A stretch of 35,891 nucleotides of DNA from DATGFB01 sp032160545 (GTDB taxonomy: Bacteria > Actinomycetota > Actinomycetes > Mycobacteriales > Jatrophihabitantaceae), in NCBI GenBank assembly GCA_032160545.1, contig JAVHVN010000050.1, positions 1 through 35,891 of the forward strand, given 5' to 3'. Positions within the stretch are counted from its first letter, which is position 1, and each line of letters starts with the position of its first letter. Both the position numbers and the translations under genes were made by a program. The notes below the pieces were generated by a model. That model was not told the origin of the DNA and did not search any database. It was given only the letters and a program-made list of their open reading frames with translations. Shown here piece after piece: positions 8,458 to 15,475 of this stretch.

Positions 8458-9200
8458 CACGCGCGCACCGCCGACCGGGTTGCGCTGCGCGCGCAGGCCG
8501 CGACGAACGCCGCGAACACCGCCGCACCGTCGTGGGCCTCAGGGTGCCACTGCACGCCGACCGCCCAGGCCCGGTCGGCCAGCTCGACCGCCTCGACGGT
8601 GCCGTCGTCGGACCACGCCACCGCAGCGAGCCCCGTGCCGAGCCGCGACACAGCCTGGTGGTGGTGCGTCGCCACGAGGGTGCGTCCTGGGAGCACCGCC
8701 CCGAGACAGCTGGCAGCATCGACGCGCACCTCGTGCCGAGCGTGCCGGCCCGGTGTCGGGCAGTGCAGGTCGCTGCCCACCGTGTCGGGCAGGTGCTGCA
8801 CGAGCGCGCCACCGAACGCGACGTTGAGCACCTGCATGCCGCGGCAGATGGCCAACAGCGGCAGGTCGCGGTCGAGTGCCGCCCGGACGAGCGCGAACTC
8901 CCAAGCGTCGCGGTCGGCGCGCGGCTGCCCGGTGTGCGGATCGGCGGCTGCGCCATACCGCGCGGGGTCGACGTCCGCGCCACCGGCGAGTACGAGCCCG
9001 GCCACACCGTCGAGCACGGCCGTCACGGCCGCGTCGTCGAACGGTGCGCACGGCAGCAGCATCGGCACACCGCCGGCCGCCGCGACCGCGTCAGCGTAGG
9101 TGGCCGGCAGCAGGTCGGCGGGTTCGTCCCAAACTCCCCACACCGCCGGCTCGCGGTAGGCCGTCACCCCGATGCGCGGACGGGCGGCGGTCGCGTTCAC
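8457..9200 (-). CDS. Class I glutamine-amidotransferase-like gamma-glutamyl-amine hydrolase (PuuD-like)
   Basis: This 247-aa protein belongs to the peptidase C26 / PuuD family, which cuts the gamma-glutamyl amide to free glutamate and the acid product. The catalytic triad is visible: Cys119 in AICRGMQ, His219 and Glu221 in QWHPE. The oxyanion-side stretch VLAGGADVDP (70-79) also matches the family. It is a free-standing hydrolase without a synthetase domain. The start is GTG; a TACCAT box ends 6 nt upstream, so it may have its own leaderless promoter within the operon. Its 3' end overlaps the regulator. It is the release step expected opposite the ligase at 6306. Confidence 0.9.
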   Translation of the reverse strand: MNATAARPRIGVTAYREPAVWGVWDEPADLLPATYADAVAAAGGVPMLLPCAPFDDAAVTAVLDGVAGLVLAGGADVDPARYGAAADPHTGQPRADRDAWEFALVRAALDRDLPLLAICRGMQVLNVAFGGALVQHLPDTVGSDLHCPTPGRHARHEVRVDAASCLGAVLPGRTLVATHHHQAVSRLGTGLAAVAWSDDGTVEAVELADRAWAVGVQWHPEAHDGAAVFAAFVAACARSATRSAVRA

Positions 9201-9206
9201 CGGCGA

Positions 9207-9212
9207 ATGGTA
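9207..9212 (-). promoter_or_regulatory. Predicted -10 box of the hydrolase gene
   Basis: TACCAT on the minus strand ends 6 nt before the GTG at 9200, with no Shine-Dalgarno between them. It is the same hexamer as at pepA. It would start a leaderless transcript for hydrolase, regulator, ligase and both dehydrogenases, separately from the FAD enzyme. Confidence 0.45.
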
Positions 9213-9244
9213 CGTCCGCCGACCCTTCTGGTCACCGGGCGATC

Positions 9245-11725
9245 TCAGCTGTGGACACGGGCCCCTGCCGGGTCGAACAGCGGGTCGCGTGCGACCCGCG
9301 CTCCGACCCGTCGGCCGAAGCAGTCGATCTCGGCGGCGACGCCCTCGATCGCGAACTCGCTCGGCAGATAGGCGAACGCGATCGAGCGGCCGAGGGAGTA
9401 CCCGAAGGCACCCGAGGTCACGCGGCCCACCACCGAGCCGTCGACGCGCACCGGCTCGCTACCGAGTACCACCGCCGACGGGTCGTCGAGCACGAGCGGA
9501 CGCAGCCGCCGGCGCGGCCCGGCCGCCTTCGCAGCCGCGAGGGCGTCGGAACCGCAGAACCCGCCGGGCTTGCCCAGCTTCACGGCGAAGCCGAGGCCGG
9601 CCTCGTACGGATCGGTCTCCGACGTCAGGTCGGTGCCCCACACCCGGTAGCCCTTCTCCACCCGCATGCTGTCGATCGCCCGGTAGCCGGCGGCGACGAG
9701 ACCGTGCGGGCGGCCGGCTTCCAGGAGCGCCGACCACAGAGCTGCCCCGTACTCGGTGGACGCGTACAGCTCCCACCCCAGCTCACCGACGAACGTCACG
9801 CGCAGCGCCCTGACTGGAACGTCGGCGACGGTGAGTTCCTGGGCGGTCATGAACGGAAAGGCAGCGGCACCCATGTCGGCCGGCGTGAGCCCGGTGATGA
9901 TCTCGCGCGAGCGCGGGCCCCACAGCGCGAAGCACGTGTAACGACCGGTCACGTCCTCGATTCGCAGCCCGGCATCGATGCCGCGGCGCACCGCCTGCCT
10001 GCGCAGCCAGGCCAGGTCGTTGCTGCCGAACGCGGTGCCGGTGACGATCAGGAACTCCTCGGCCCCGGTACGGGTGACCGTGAAGTCGCACTCGATGCCG
10101 CCGCGCCGGTTGAGCGCCTGCGTGTACGTCACCCCGCCGACGTCACGCGCCACGTCGTTGTCGCACACCCACTGCAGGAACGACGCCGCCGCGGGGCCGG
10201 TCACCTCGATCTTCGCGAACGACGTCTCGTCGAACAGCCCGGCCCGCTCGCGCGTGGCGAGGTGCTCGGCAGCGATCGCCGGCGACCAGTACCGGCTCGC
10301 CCAGCCGTCCGGAGCCCTCACCTCGACGGGGGCATCCGGCCCGTTCGGCTCGTACCAGTCCACCCGCTCCCAACCGGCCTTCTCACCGAACTGCGCGCCG
10401 TGGCGGGCGTGCCACTCGTACGCGGGTGATGTCCGAAGCGGCCGTCCCGACCGGCGCTGCACCCCGGGGAACGGGATGTCGTAGTACGTGCGGTACGTCT
10501 CGAGTGTCCGCGCGAGCGTGTAGCGCGGCGAGCGGTACTGGCTGCCGAAGCGCGAGACGTCCATGTGCGAGACGTCGAACGACGGTTCGCCGGCGAGCAG
10601 CCACTCGGCCATCACCCGCCCGATGCCGCCGGCACCCGCGATGCCGTGCGCGCAGAACCCGGCAGCGGCGAAGAGTCCCGACACAGCCGTCTCGCCCAGG
10701 CAGAACTCGTTGTCCGGGGTGAACGCCTCCGGGCCGTTGATCACGGTCCGCACGCCGACGTCGCCCAGCGCCGGCACGCGGAGCTGGGCGTTGGCCGCGA
10801 TCTGCTCGAGCCGGCTCCAGTCCTCGGGCAACAGCCGGCCGTTGAAGTCGCCGGGCACGCGGTCGTACGTCGTCTCGGTCGCCGTCCATGCCGCAGGGTT
10901 GCGCTCGTACCCGCCCATCAGCAACCCGTCGACCTCCTGGCGGAAGTACACGAGCAGGTCCGGGTCGCGCAGGGTCGGCAGCGGCCGCTCGCTCCGCGGC
11001 AGGAACGCCTCGGTGATGACGTACTGATGCGACACCGGGACGACCGGGATGCGCACACCCGCCAGTCGGCCGAGTTCGGCGGCGAACATTCCGCCGCACA
11101 GAACCACGAGTTCACACTCGATGTCACCTCGGTCGGTGCGCACCGCTCGGATCCGACGCTGTCGGCCCTCGCCGCGGACGTCGAACGAGAGCACGCGGGT
11201 TCGCTCGGCGATGTGCACGCCGCCGGCTCGCGCTCCGCCGGCGAGCGCGTAGCACAGCTGGGACGGGTCGAGGTAGCCGTCCGAATCGAGGTAAGCGGCG
11301 CCGATCACGCCCGCGGTGTCGAGCAACGGGAAGCGCTCGGCCGCCTCGGCCGCGGAGATCTCGTGCAGCGGCAGGTCGTAGGTGTGCGCCCAGCTGATCT
11401 GGCGGCGGATCTCCTCGAGCCGCTCTGCGCTCGACGCCAGCTTGATGCCGCCGCTCTCGGTATAGGTCAGATGTCCCTCGCCCTGCAGCCGGCGGTAGAG
11501 CTCGACCGAATACATGTTCATCCGGGTGAGTGTCGGGTCGGCGCGCAACTGCCCGACCAGCCCGGCCGAATGGAACGTCGACCCGCTCGTCAGCTCGGCC
11601 CGCTCGACGAGTACCACGTCCCGCTCGCCCTCCGCCGCGAGGTGGTAGGCGACGCTGGCGCCGCCCACTCCCCCACCGATCACCACAATCCGGGCCGATG
11701 TCGGGAGTTCTCGCGCAGTCGTCAC
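9245..11725 (-). CDS. FAD-dependent dehydrogenase fused to a GcvT folate domain (dimethylglycine/sarcosine dehydrogenase family)
   Basis: This 826-aa fusion has an N-terminal DAO-type FAD domain (IVVIGGGVGG at 13-22, to about 380), a linking FAO_M domain, and a C-terminal aminomethyltransferase (GcvT plus GcvT-C) region (about 440-815; GELGWELYAS). This is the layout and length of dimethylglycine and sarcosine dehydrogenases, which demethylate the amine and pass the carbon to tetrahydrofolate. His52 in SGSTFHSAGL aligns with the histidine that binds FAD covalently in those enzymes. The frame is open far upstream across the divergent kinase gene; GTG at 11725 fits the Rossmann start. The substrate is inferred to be an N-methylated glycine or related amine. 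Confidence 0.88.
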   Translation of the reverse strand: MTTARELPTSARIVVIGGGVGGASVAYHLAAEGERDVVLVERAELTSGSTFHSAGLVGQLRADPTLTRMNMYSVELYRRLQGEGHLTYTESGGIKLASSAERLEEIRRQISWAHTYDLPLHEISAAEAAERFPLLDTAGVIGAAYLDSDGYLDPSQLCYALAGGARAGGVHIAERTRVLSFDVRGEGRQRRIRAVRTDRGDIECELVVLCGGMFAAELGRLAGVRIPVVPVSHQYVITEAFLPRSERPLPTLRDPDLLVYFRQEVDGLLMGGYERNPAAWTATETTYDRVPGDFNGRLLPEDWSRLEQIAANAQLRVPALGDVGVRTVINGPEAFTPDNEFCLGETAVSGLFAAAGFCAHGIAGAGGIGRVMAEWLLAGEPSFDVSHMDVSRFGSQYRSPRYTLARTLETYRTYYDIPFPGVQRRSGRPLRTSPAYEWHARHGAQFGEKAGWERVDWYEPNGPDAPVEVRAPDGWASRYWSPAIAAEHLATRERAGLFDETSFAKIEVTGPAAASFLQWVCDNDVARDVGGVTYTQALNRRGGIECDFTVTRTGAEEFLIVTGTAFGSNDLAWLRRQAVRRGIDAGLRIEDVTGRYTCFALWGPRSREIITGLTPADMGAAAFPFMTAQELTVADVPVRALRVTFVGELGWELYASTEYGAALWSALLEAGRPHGLVAAGYRAIDSMRVEKGYRVWGTDLTSETDPYEAGLGFAVKLGKPGGFCGSDALAAAKAAGPRRRLRPLVLDDPSAVVLGSEPVRVDGSVVGRVTSGAFGYSLGRSIAFAYLPSEFAIEGVAAEIDCFGRRVGARVARDPLFDPAGARVHS

Positions 11726-11780
11726 GGCTGCCCATCTTGCTGACCGGGGACCGCCGTCGACAAGCGCCGCGCCGTTCAAT

Positions 11781-11797
11781 GGTCTGGGGACTAGACC
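11781..11797. promoter_or_regulatory. Inverted repeat in the divergent promoter region (candidate operator)
   Basis: GGTCT-N7-AGACC lies in the 174-bp gap between the divergent FAD-enzyme and kinase genes. Its position would suit the FadR-type regulator coded at 7726. The arms are only 5 bp, so chance is possible. Confidence 0.3.
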
Positions 11798-11815
11798 CTT
11801 ACGCGTCGTGCGTCC

Positions 11816-11821
11816 TACCAT
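11816..11821 (+). promoter_or_regulatory. Possible -10 box of the kinase-permease operon
   Basis: TACCAT, the same hexamer as at pepA and at the hydrolase gene, lies 78 nt before the kinase ATG and 18 nt after the inverted repeat. It would give a leader of about 70 nt containing the strong GGGAGGAGGA ribosome site. Confidence 0.3.
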
Positions 11822-11899
11822 CCCGACACTGGACGCCAGGAGCCCCGGCCGACCAGCAGCATGTGCCGCGCCACCGATCGACGATCGGGAGGAGGACAG

Positions 11900-12922
11900 A
11901 TGACCGCTTCGCCGATGCTCGTGACCGGCGCGTCGACGCATCTCGTGGACGATCCGGGCGACGGCGACGAGCCGGCGGACACGAAGGACGCCGAGGAGTC
12001 CGAGGACATGCGGGACCTCGCTGCCGTGCGCGATGCGCTGCAGCACATACCGTCCTTCGAGTCCGGCGCAAACATCGGCCGGCTCGACGGCGGCCTCACG
12101 AACCGCAGCTATCGCGCGGTCTCGCACGCGGGTGAGGCAGTGGTCGTCCGACTGGCCGGCGGCAAGAGCGAGCTGCTCGCGATCGACCGGCACGCGGAGT
12201 GCGCCAATGCGGCGGCCGCGGCCGCGGCGGGGGTTGCACCGGCCGTCCTGCACTGCGATCCGGCCGCCGGGAGGAGCGTCGTGCAGTGGCGCGCCGGTCG
12301 GACGCTCGCACCGCACGATCTCGACGACCCGAGCATGCTCGAGCGGATCGCGTCCGCCTGTCGCACCCTGCACGCAGGCCCGCGCTTCGTGGGCGACTTC
12401 GACATGCTGAGGGTGCAACGCAACTACCTGGCCGTGGTACTCGATCGTGGCTTCCGGCTCCCCGAGCGTTATCTCGACTTCGCGCCGCAGGTCGAACAGA
12501 TCGCCGCCGCGCTCTCGACCAACCCGGTGTCGACGCGGCCCTGCCACAACGACCTGCTCGCGGCCAACATCATCGACGACGGCAACCGGCTGTGGCTGAT
12601 CGACTACGAGTACGCCGGCAACAACGACCCGTGCTTCGAACTCGGCAACATCTGGAGCGAGGCCGCGCTCGAGCCGGACCGGCTCGAGCACCTCGTGACG
12701 GCCTACTACGGCCGGCAGCGACCGAACCGAGTGGCCCGAGCACGCCTGCTCGGGCTGATGTCCAAGTACGGCTGGACCCTGTGGGCCGCAATCCAGGACG
12801 CGGTCAGCGAGGTGCACTTCGATTTCTGGTCCTGGGGCATGGAGAAATACGAGCGGGCGGTCGCCGAATTCAGCGGACCGGAATTCCCGCAGCTCATCAG
12901 TGACGTCCGGCAACCGGCCTGA
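11900..12922 (+). CDS. Choline/ethanolamine-kinase-like phosphotransferase
   Basis: This 340-aa protein is in the aminoglycoside phosphotransferase / choline kinase superfamily. It has LDGGLTNRSYR in the nucleotide loop, the Brenner motif HNDLLAANII, and LIDYEYAGNNDPCFELGN. The last motif matches choline and ethanolamine kinases (IDYEY...N...FD.GN) better than antibiotic kinases. ATG at 11900 is preceded by GGGAGGAGGA; it adds an acidic, unconserved-looking N-terminus of ~36 residues, and ATG at 12008 is an alternative start. It is followed 18 nt later by the permease and probably co-transcribed with it. Phosphorylation of choline, ethanolamine or a related amino alcohol is inferred. Confidence 0.85.
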   Translation: MTASPMLVTGASTHLVDDPGDGDEPADTKDAEESEDMRDLAAVRDALQHIPSFESGANIGRLDGGLTNRSYRAVSHAGEAVVVRLAGGKSELLAIDRHAECANAAAAAAAGVAPAVLHCDPAAGRSVVQWRAGRTLAPHDLDDPSMLERIASACRTLHAGPRFVGDFDMLRVQRNYLAVVLDRGFRLPERYLDFAPQVEQIAAALSTNPVSTRPCHNDLLAANIIDDGNRLWLIDYEYAGNNDPCFELGNIWSEAALEPDRLEHLVTAYYGRQRPNRVARARLLGLMSKYGWTLWAAIQDAVSEVHFDFWSWGMEKYERAVAEFSGPEFPQLISDVRQPA

Positions 12923-12940
12923 GACCGAGGGAGCATCACC

Positions 12941-14587
12941 GTGTCCACAACCACCCCGATCGGCGACGACGAACAACGACTAGCCGAACTCGGCTACAAG
13001 CAGGAGCTGAACCGCAGCTGGTCCGGGTTCTCGAACTTCGCCATCTCGTTCTCGATCATCTCGATCCTCGCCGGTTGCTTCACGACGTTCGGCGTCGGCT
13101 GGAACAACGGCGGTCCGGCAGCGATCGCGTGGGGCTGGCCGATCGTCGCTGCGTTCATCCTGGTCATCGGGCTGTGCATGTCGGAACTGGTGTCGGCGTT
13201 CCCGACGTCAGGCGGCATCTACTGGTGGGCCTCGAAGCTCGGCGGCGCCAAGGCCGGCTACTACACCGGCTGGCTCAACCTCATCGGGCTGCTCGCCATC
13301 GACGCCTCGGTGGCCTACGGCTGCGCGACGTTCTTCGACCTCACGCTCGACACCTACAGCAAGTCCTGGGCGTCCCACTACAGTCTGACGCGGGTCTTCG
13401 TCATCTTCGTGATCGTGCTCCTGCTGGCCGCAGTGGTGAACATTTTCTCCAGCCAGTTGCTCGCAATCCTGAACAATGTCTCGGTCTGGTGGCACGTCGC
13501 CGGCGCCAGCCTCATCGTCGGAATCCTGATCTTCGCACCGAGCCACCATGCCTCGGTCAAGTCGGTCTTCACGCACACGGTGAACAACACCGGGTTCTTC
13601 GGCGGGCACACCGGCGGCCTCGCGTTCTTCCTGGGCGTGCTGCCGCTGTCGGTCATCCTGACGCAGTACACGATCACGGGCTACGACGCGTCGGCCCACC
13701 TGTCCGAGGAGACACACCAGGCGGCCGACTCGGCCGCGAAGGGAATCTGGCGCTCGATCTTCTACTCCGCCATCGGCGGCTGGATCCTGCTGCTGGCGTT
13801 CCTCTTCGCCGTCCGCGACGAGACCGGGGTCACCGCGGGTGGCGGCGGCTACACCGGCGGCAGCGTCGCGATCATCTTCAACCAGGCTTTGACGGTGAAC
13901 TGGGCGAGCCTGGTCCTGCTCATCTCGACCGTGGGCCAGTTCTTCTGCACCGTGGCGTGCATGACGAGCACGACCCGCATGCTCTTCGCGTTCAGCCGGG
14001 ACGGCGCGGTGCCGGGATCGAAATACTGGTCTCGGCTGAGCAGGAACCGGGTCCCGGTGTACGGCGTCATGCTGTCGGTCGTGGTCGCGATCCTGATCAC
14101 GCTGCCGGCCATCGTGACCGTCAACATCCCGGTCGGCAACGAATTCGTGCCCTCGCCCGTCGCGTTCTTCGCCGTGGTCAGCATCGGTGTGGTCGGCCTC
14201 TATGTGGCGTTCGCGATCCCGATCTTCCTGCGCTGGCGCGCGGGCAGCAATTTCACGCCGGGCGGGTGGACGCTCGGCAGGAAGTATCGATGGATGTGTG
14301 TCGTAGCGGTGGCCGAGATCGCGATCACCTCGTTCATCGCGATCCTGCCGACGTCGGCGGCCGGAGCGCCTTGGTACAAGGGCTTCGGCTGGGCCAACCT
14401 GAAATTCGTGAACTACACGCCGATCGTCGTCGGCGGCATGCTGCTACTGCTCTGGCTCGGCTGGCACCTGTCGGCGAAGAAGTGGTTCACCGGCCCGAAG
14501 ATGACCATCGACCTGCCACCCGGTGTCTCGTCGGCCGACGAGATCGAACTCGAGCACCACGGCCGGTCGGAGCACCGTACGGCGTAG
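12941..14587 (+). CDS. APC-superfamily permease, amino acid/choline transporter type
   Basis: This 548-aa inner-membrane transporter has about 12 hydrophobic segments. The N-terminal GYKQELNRSWSGFSNFAISFSIIS and the following GWPIV-SELVSAFPTSGGIYWWASKL stretches are typical of the amino acid/choline transporter branch of APC permeases (GABA, choline and related amines). TGYDASAHLSEETHQA in the middle is also a branch signature. GTG start with GAGGGAG upstream, 18 nt after the kinase. The pairing with a choline/ethanolamine-like kinase and the divergent amine-catabolic operon suggests import of the pathway's amine; the exact substrate is unknown. Confidence 0.9.
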   Translation: MSTTTPIGDDEQRLAELGYKQELNRSWSGFSNFAISFSIISILAGCFTTFGVGWNNGGPAAIAWGWPIVAAFILVIGLCMSELVSAFPTSGGIYWWASKLGGAKAGYYTGWLNLIGLLAIDASVAYGCATFFDLTLDTYSKSWASHYSLTRVFVIFVIVLLLAAVVNIFSSQLLAILNNVSVWWHVAGASLIVGILIFAPSHHASVKSVFTHTVNNTGFFGGHTGGLAFFLGVLPLSVILTQYTITGYDASAHLSEETHQAADSAAKGIWRSIFYSAIGGWILLLAFLFAVRDETGVTAGGGGYTGGSVAIIFNQALTVNWASLVLLISTVGQFFCTVACMTSTTRMLFAFSRDGAVPGSKYWSRLSRNRVPVYGVMLSVVVAILITLPAIVTVNIPVGNEFVPSPVAFFAVVSIGVVGLYVAFAIPIFLRWRAGSNFTPGGWTLGRKYRWMCVVAVAEIAITSFIAILPTSAAGAPWYKGFGWANLKFVNYTPIVVGGMLLLLWLGWHLSAKKWFTGPKMTIDLPPGVSSADEIELEHHGRSEHRTA

Positions 14588-14604
14588 GTGACACGATCGC
14601 AGGC

Positions 14605-15015
14605 GTGCTGCAGGTGCTGGTCGACGCCGACAACGTCGCGCCGCCGCGCCTGCAGCCCGTCCTCGATCTGTTGGACTCCGTCGACGACCGGCGGGTGGTT
14701 GCCAGTGGGCGCCGCCGGGCGCTCGCCGGCCTGACCTGGCCGCCCGGCAGCACACTGCTCGAACACGAGGGCTGGCAGCGTGCGGACCTGGCGCTGGCCA
14801 CTGCCTACCGCCCGGACCGCGACCCGCTCGTCCTCATCACCGGCGACGGCGACTTCGGGCTGCTCGCCGCACGCCATGCCGGGCCGGTGCTGGTGGTGAG
14901 CGGCGCGGCGAGCGGGCGGCTGCGCGACTCGGCCACCGTGGTCGACCCCGCGATGGAGGGCATGGACCCGATCAAGCAGTGGCTCGCGGCGACGGGCGTA
15001 CGCCCGGCGCAGTGA
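14605..15015 (+). CDS. Small NYN-domain (PIN-like) protein
   Basis: This ~136-aa protein looks like a compact NYN domain, a PIN-like fold found in RNases and RNA-processing proteins. The acidic site is visible: VLVDADN (Asp7, Asp9, Asn10), RADLALATAY (Asp61) and LITGDGDFG (Asp81, Asp83). No other domain is present. The start is a GTG chosen because it begins just before the first beta strand; there is no clear Shine-Dalgarno, and the frame is open further upstream inside the permease. It ends 9 nt from the convergent ctaF stop. RNA target and partners are unknown. Confidence 0.7.
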   Translation: MLQVLVDADNVAPPRLQPVLDLLDSVDDRRVVASGRRRALAGLTWPPGSTLLEHEGWQRADLALATAYRPDRDPLVLITGDGDFGLLAARHAGPVLVVSGAASGRLRDSATVVDPAMEGMDPIKQWLAATGVRPAQ

Positions 15016-15024
15016 CAGGTGCGT

Positions 15025-15474
15025 TCAGTTCCTGGGGGTCGAGGCGGCCGAGCCGCTCAGCGGCCGGCGGCCACCGACGTAGTACTCGAACAGCAACCCG
15101 CCGACGGTGAACAGGATGCCGAGCACGCCCACGATGGTCAGCCAGATCTGGAAGAAGGCCAGACCGAGACCGGCCACCGTCGCGGCGCCCGCGATGCCGA
15201 GGGGCCAGTAGCTGCCGGGGCTGAAGAAACCGAGCTCACCGGCGGCCTCGGCGATCTCGCCGTCCTCGCGGTCCTCGGGGCGCGCGTCGATGCGGCGGGC
15301 GACGAACCAGAAGAACGATCCGGAGATGAACAGCAGGCCCCCGGAGAGGATCAGCGCGGCGAGGCCCGCAACCTCGACATGCCCCTGGCTCAGCTTCGTC
15401 CAGATGCCGTAGGCGATCGACGCGCCCCAGCAGAAGACGGCAATGCCCAGGAACAGACGCGACTCGGTCCGCAT
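15025..15474 (-). CDS. ctaF: Actinobacterial cytochrome c oxidase subunit IV
   Basis: This 149-aa membrane protein is the small fourth subunit of the actinobacterial aa3 oxidase. It has four hydrophobic segments (about 5-25, 36-58, 90-110, 112-130) and the conserved FFSPGSYWP stretch before the third. The ATG at 15474 is one base after the ctaC stop, so the two genes are translated as a unit. The frame is open further upstream within ctaC, but that part matches no family. Many Actinobacteria place ctaD between or beside ctaC and ctaF; it is absent here, so subunit I must be coded elsewhere. Confidence 0.92.
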   Translation of the reverse strand: MRTESRLFLGIAVFCWGASIAYGIWTKLSQGHVEVAGLAALILSGGLLFISGSFFWFVARRIDARPEDREDGEIAEAAGELGFFSPGSYWPLGIAGAATVAGLGLAFFQIWLTIVGVLGILFTVGGLLFEYYVGGRRPLSGSAASTPRN

Positions 15475-15475
15475 G

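Noticed and set aside
11900..12922. Aminoglycoside resistance kinase
   Set aside because: The second motif (IDYEYAGNND...GN) matches choline/ethanolamine kinases and the neighbour is an amine permease, so resistance is unlikely.
11726..12976. Open upstream extension of the FAD/GcvT gene giving a 1243-aa frame
   Set aside because: The extra part is antisense to the kinase gene, has no domain character, and the FAD Rossmann motif begins just after the GTG at 11725.
13075..14604. Long plus-strand frame running through the permease into the NYN gene
   Set aside because: The part inside the permease is an out-of-frame shadow; only the end from GTG 14605 has the NYN motifs.
14605..15015. Toxin of a toxin-antitoxin pair
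   Set aside because: NYN/PIN-like folds occur in toxins, but no small antitoxin gene overlaps or precedes it.
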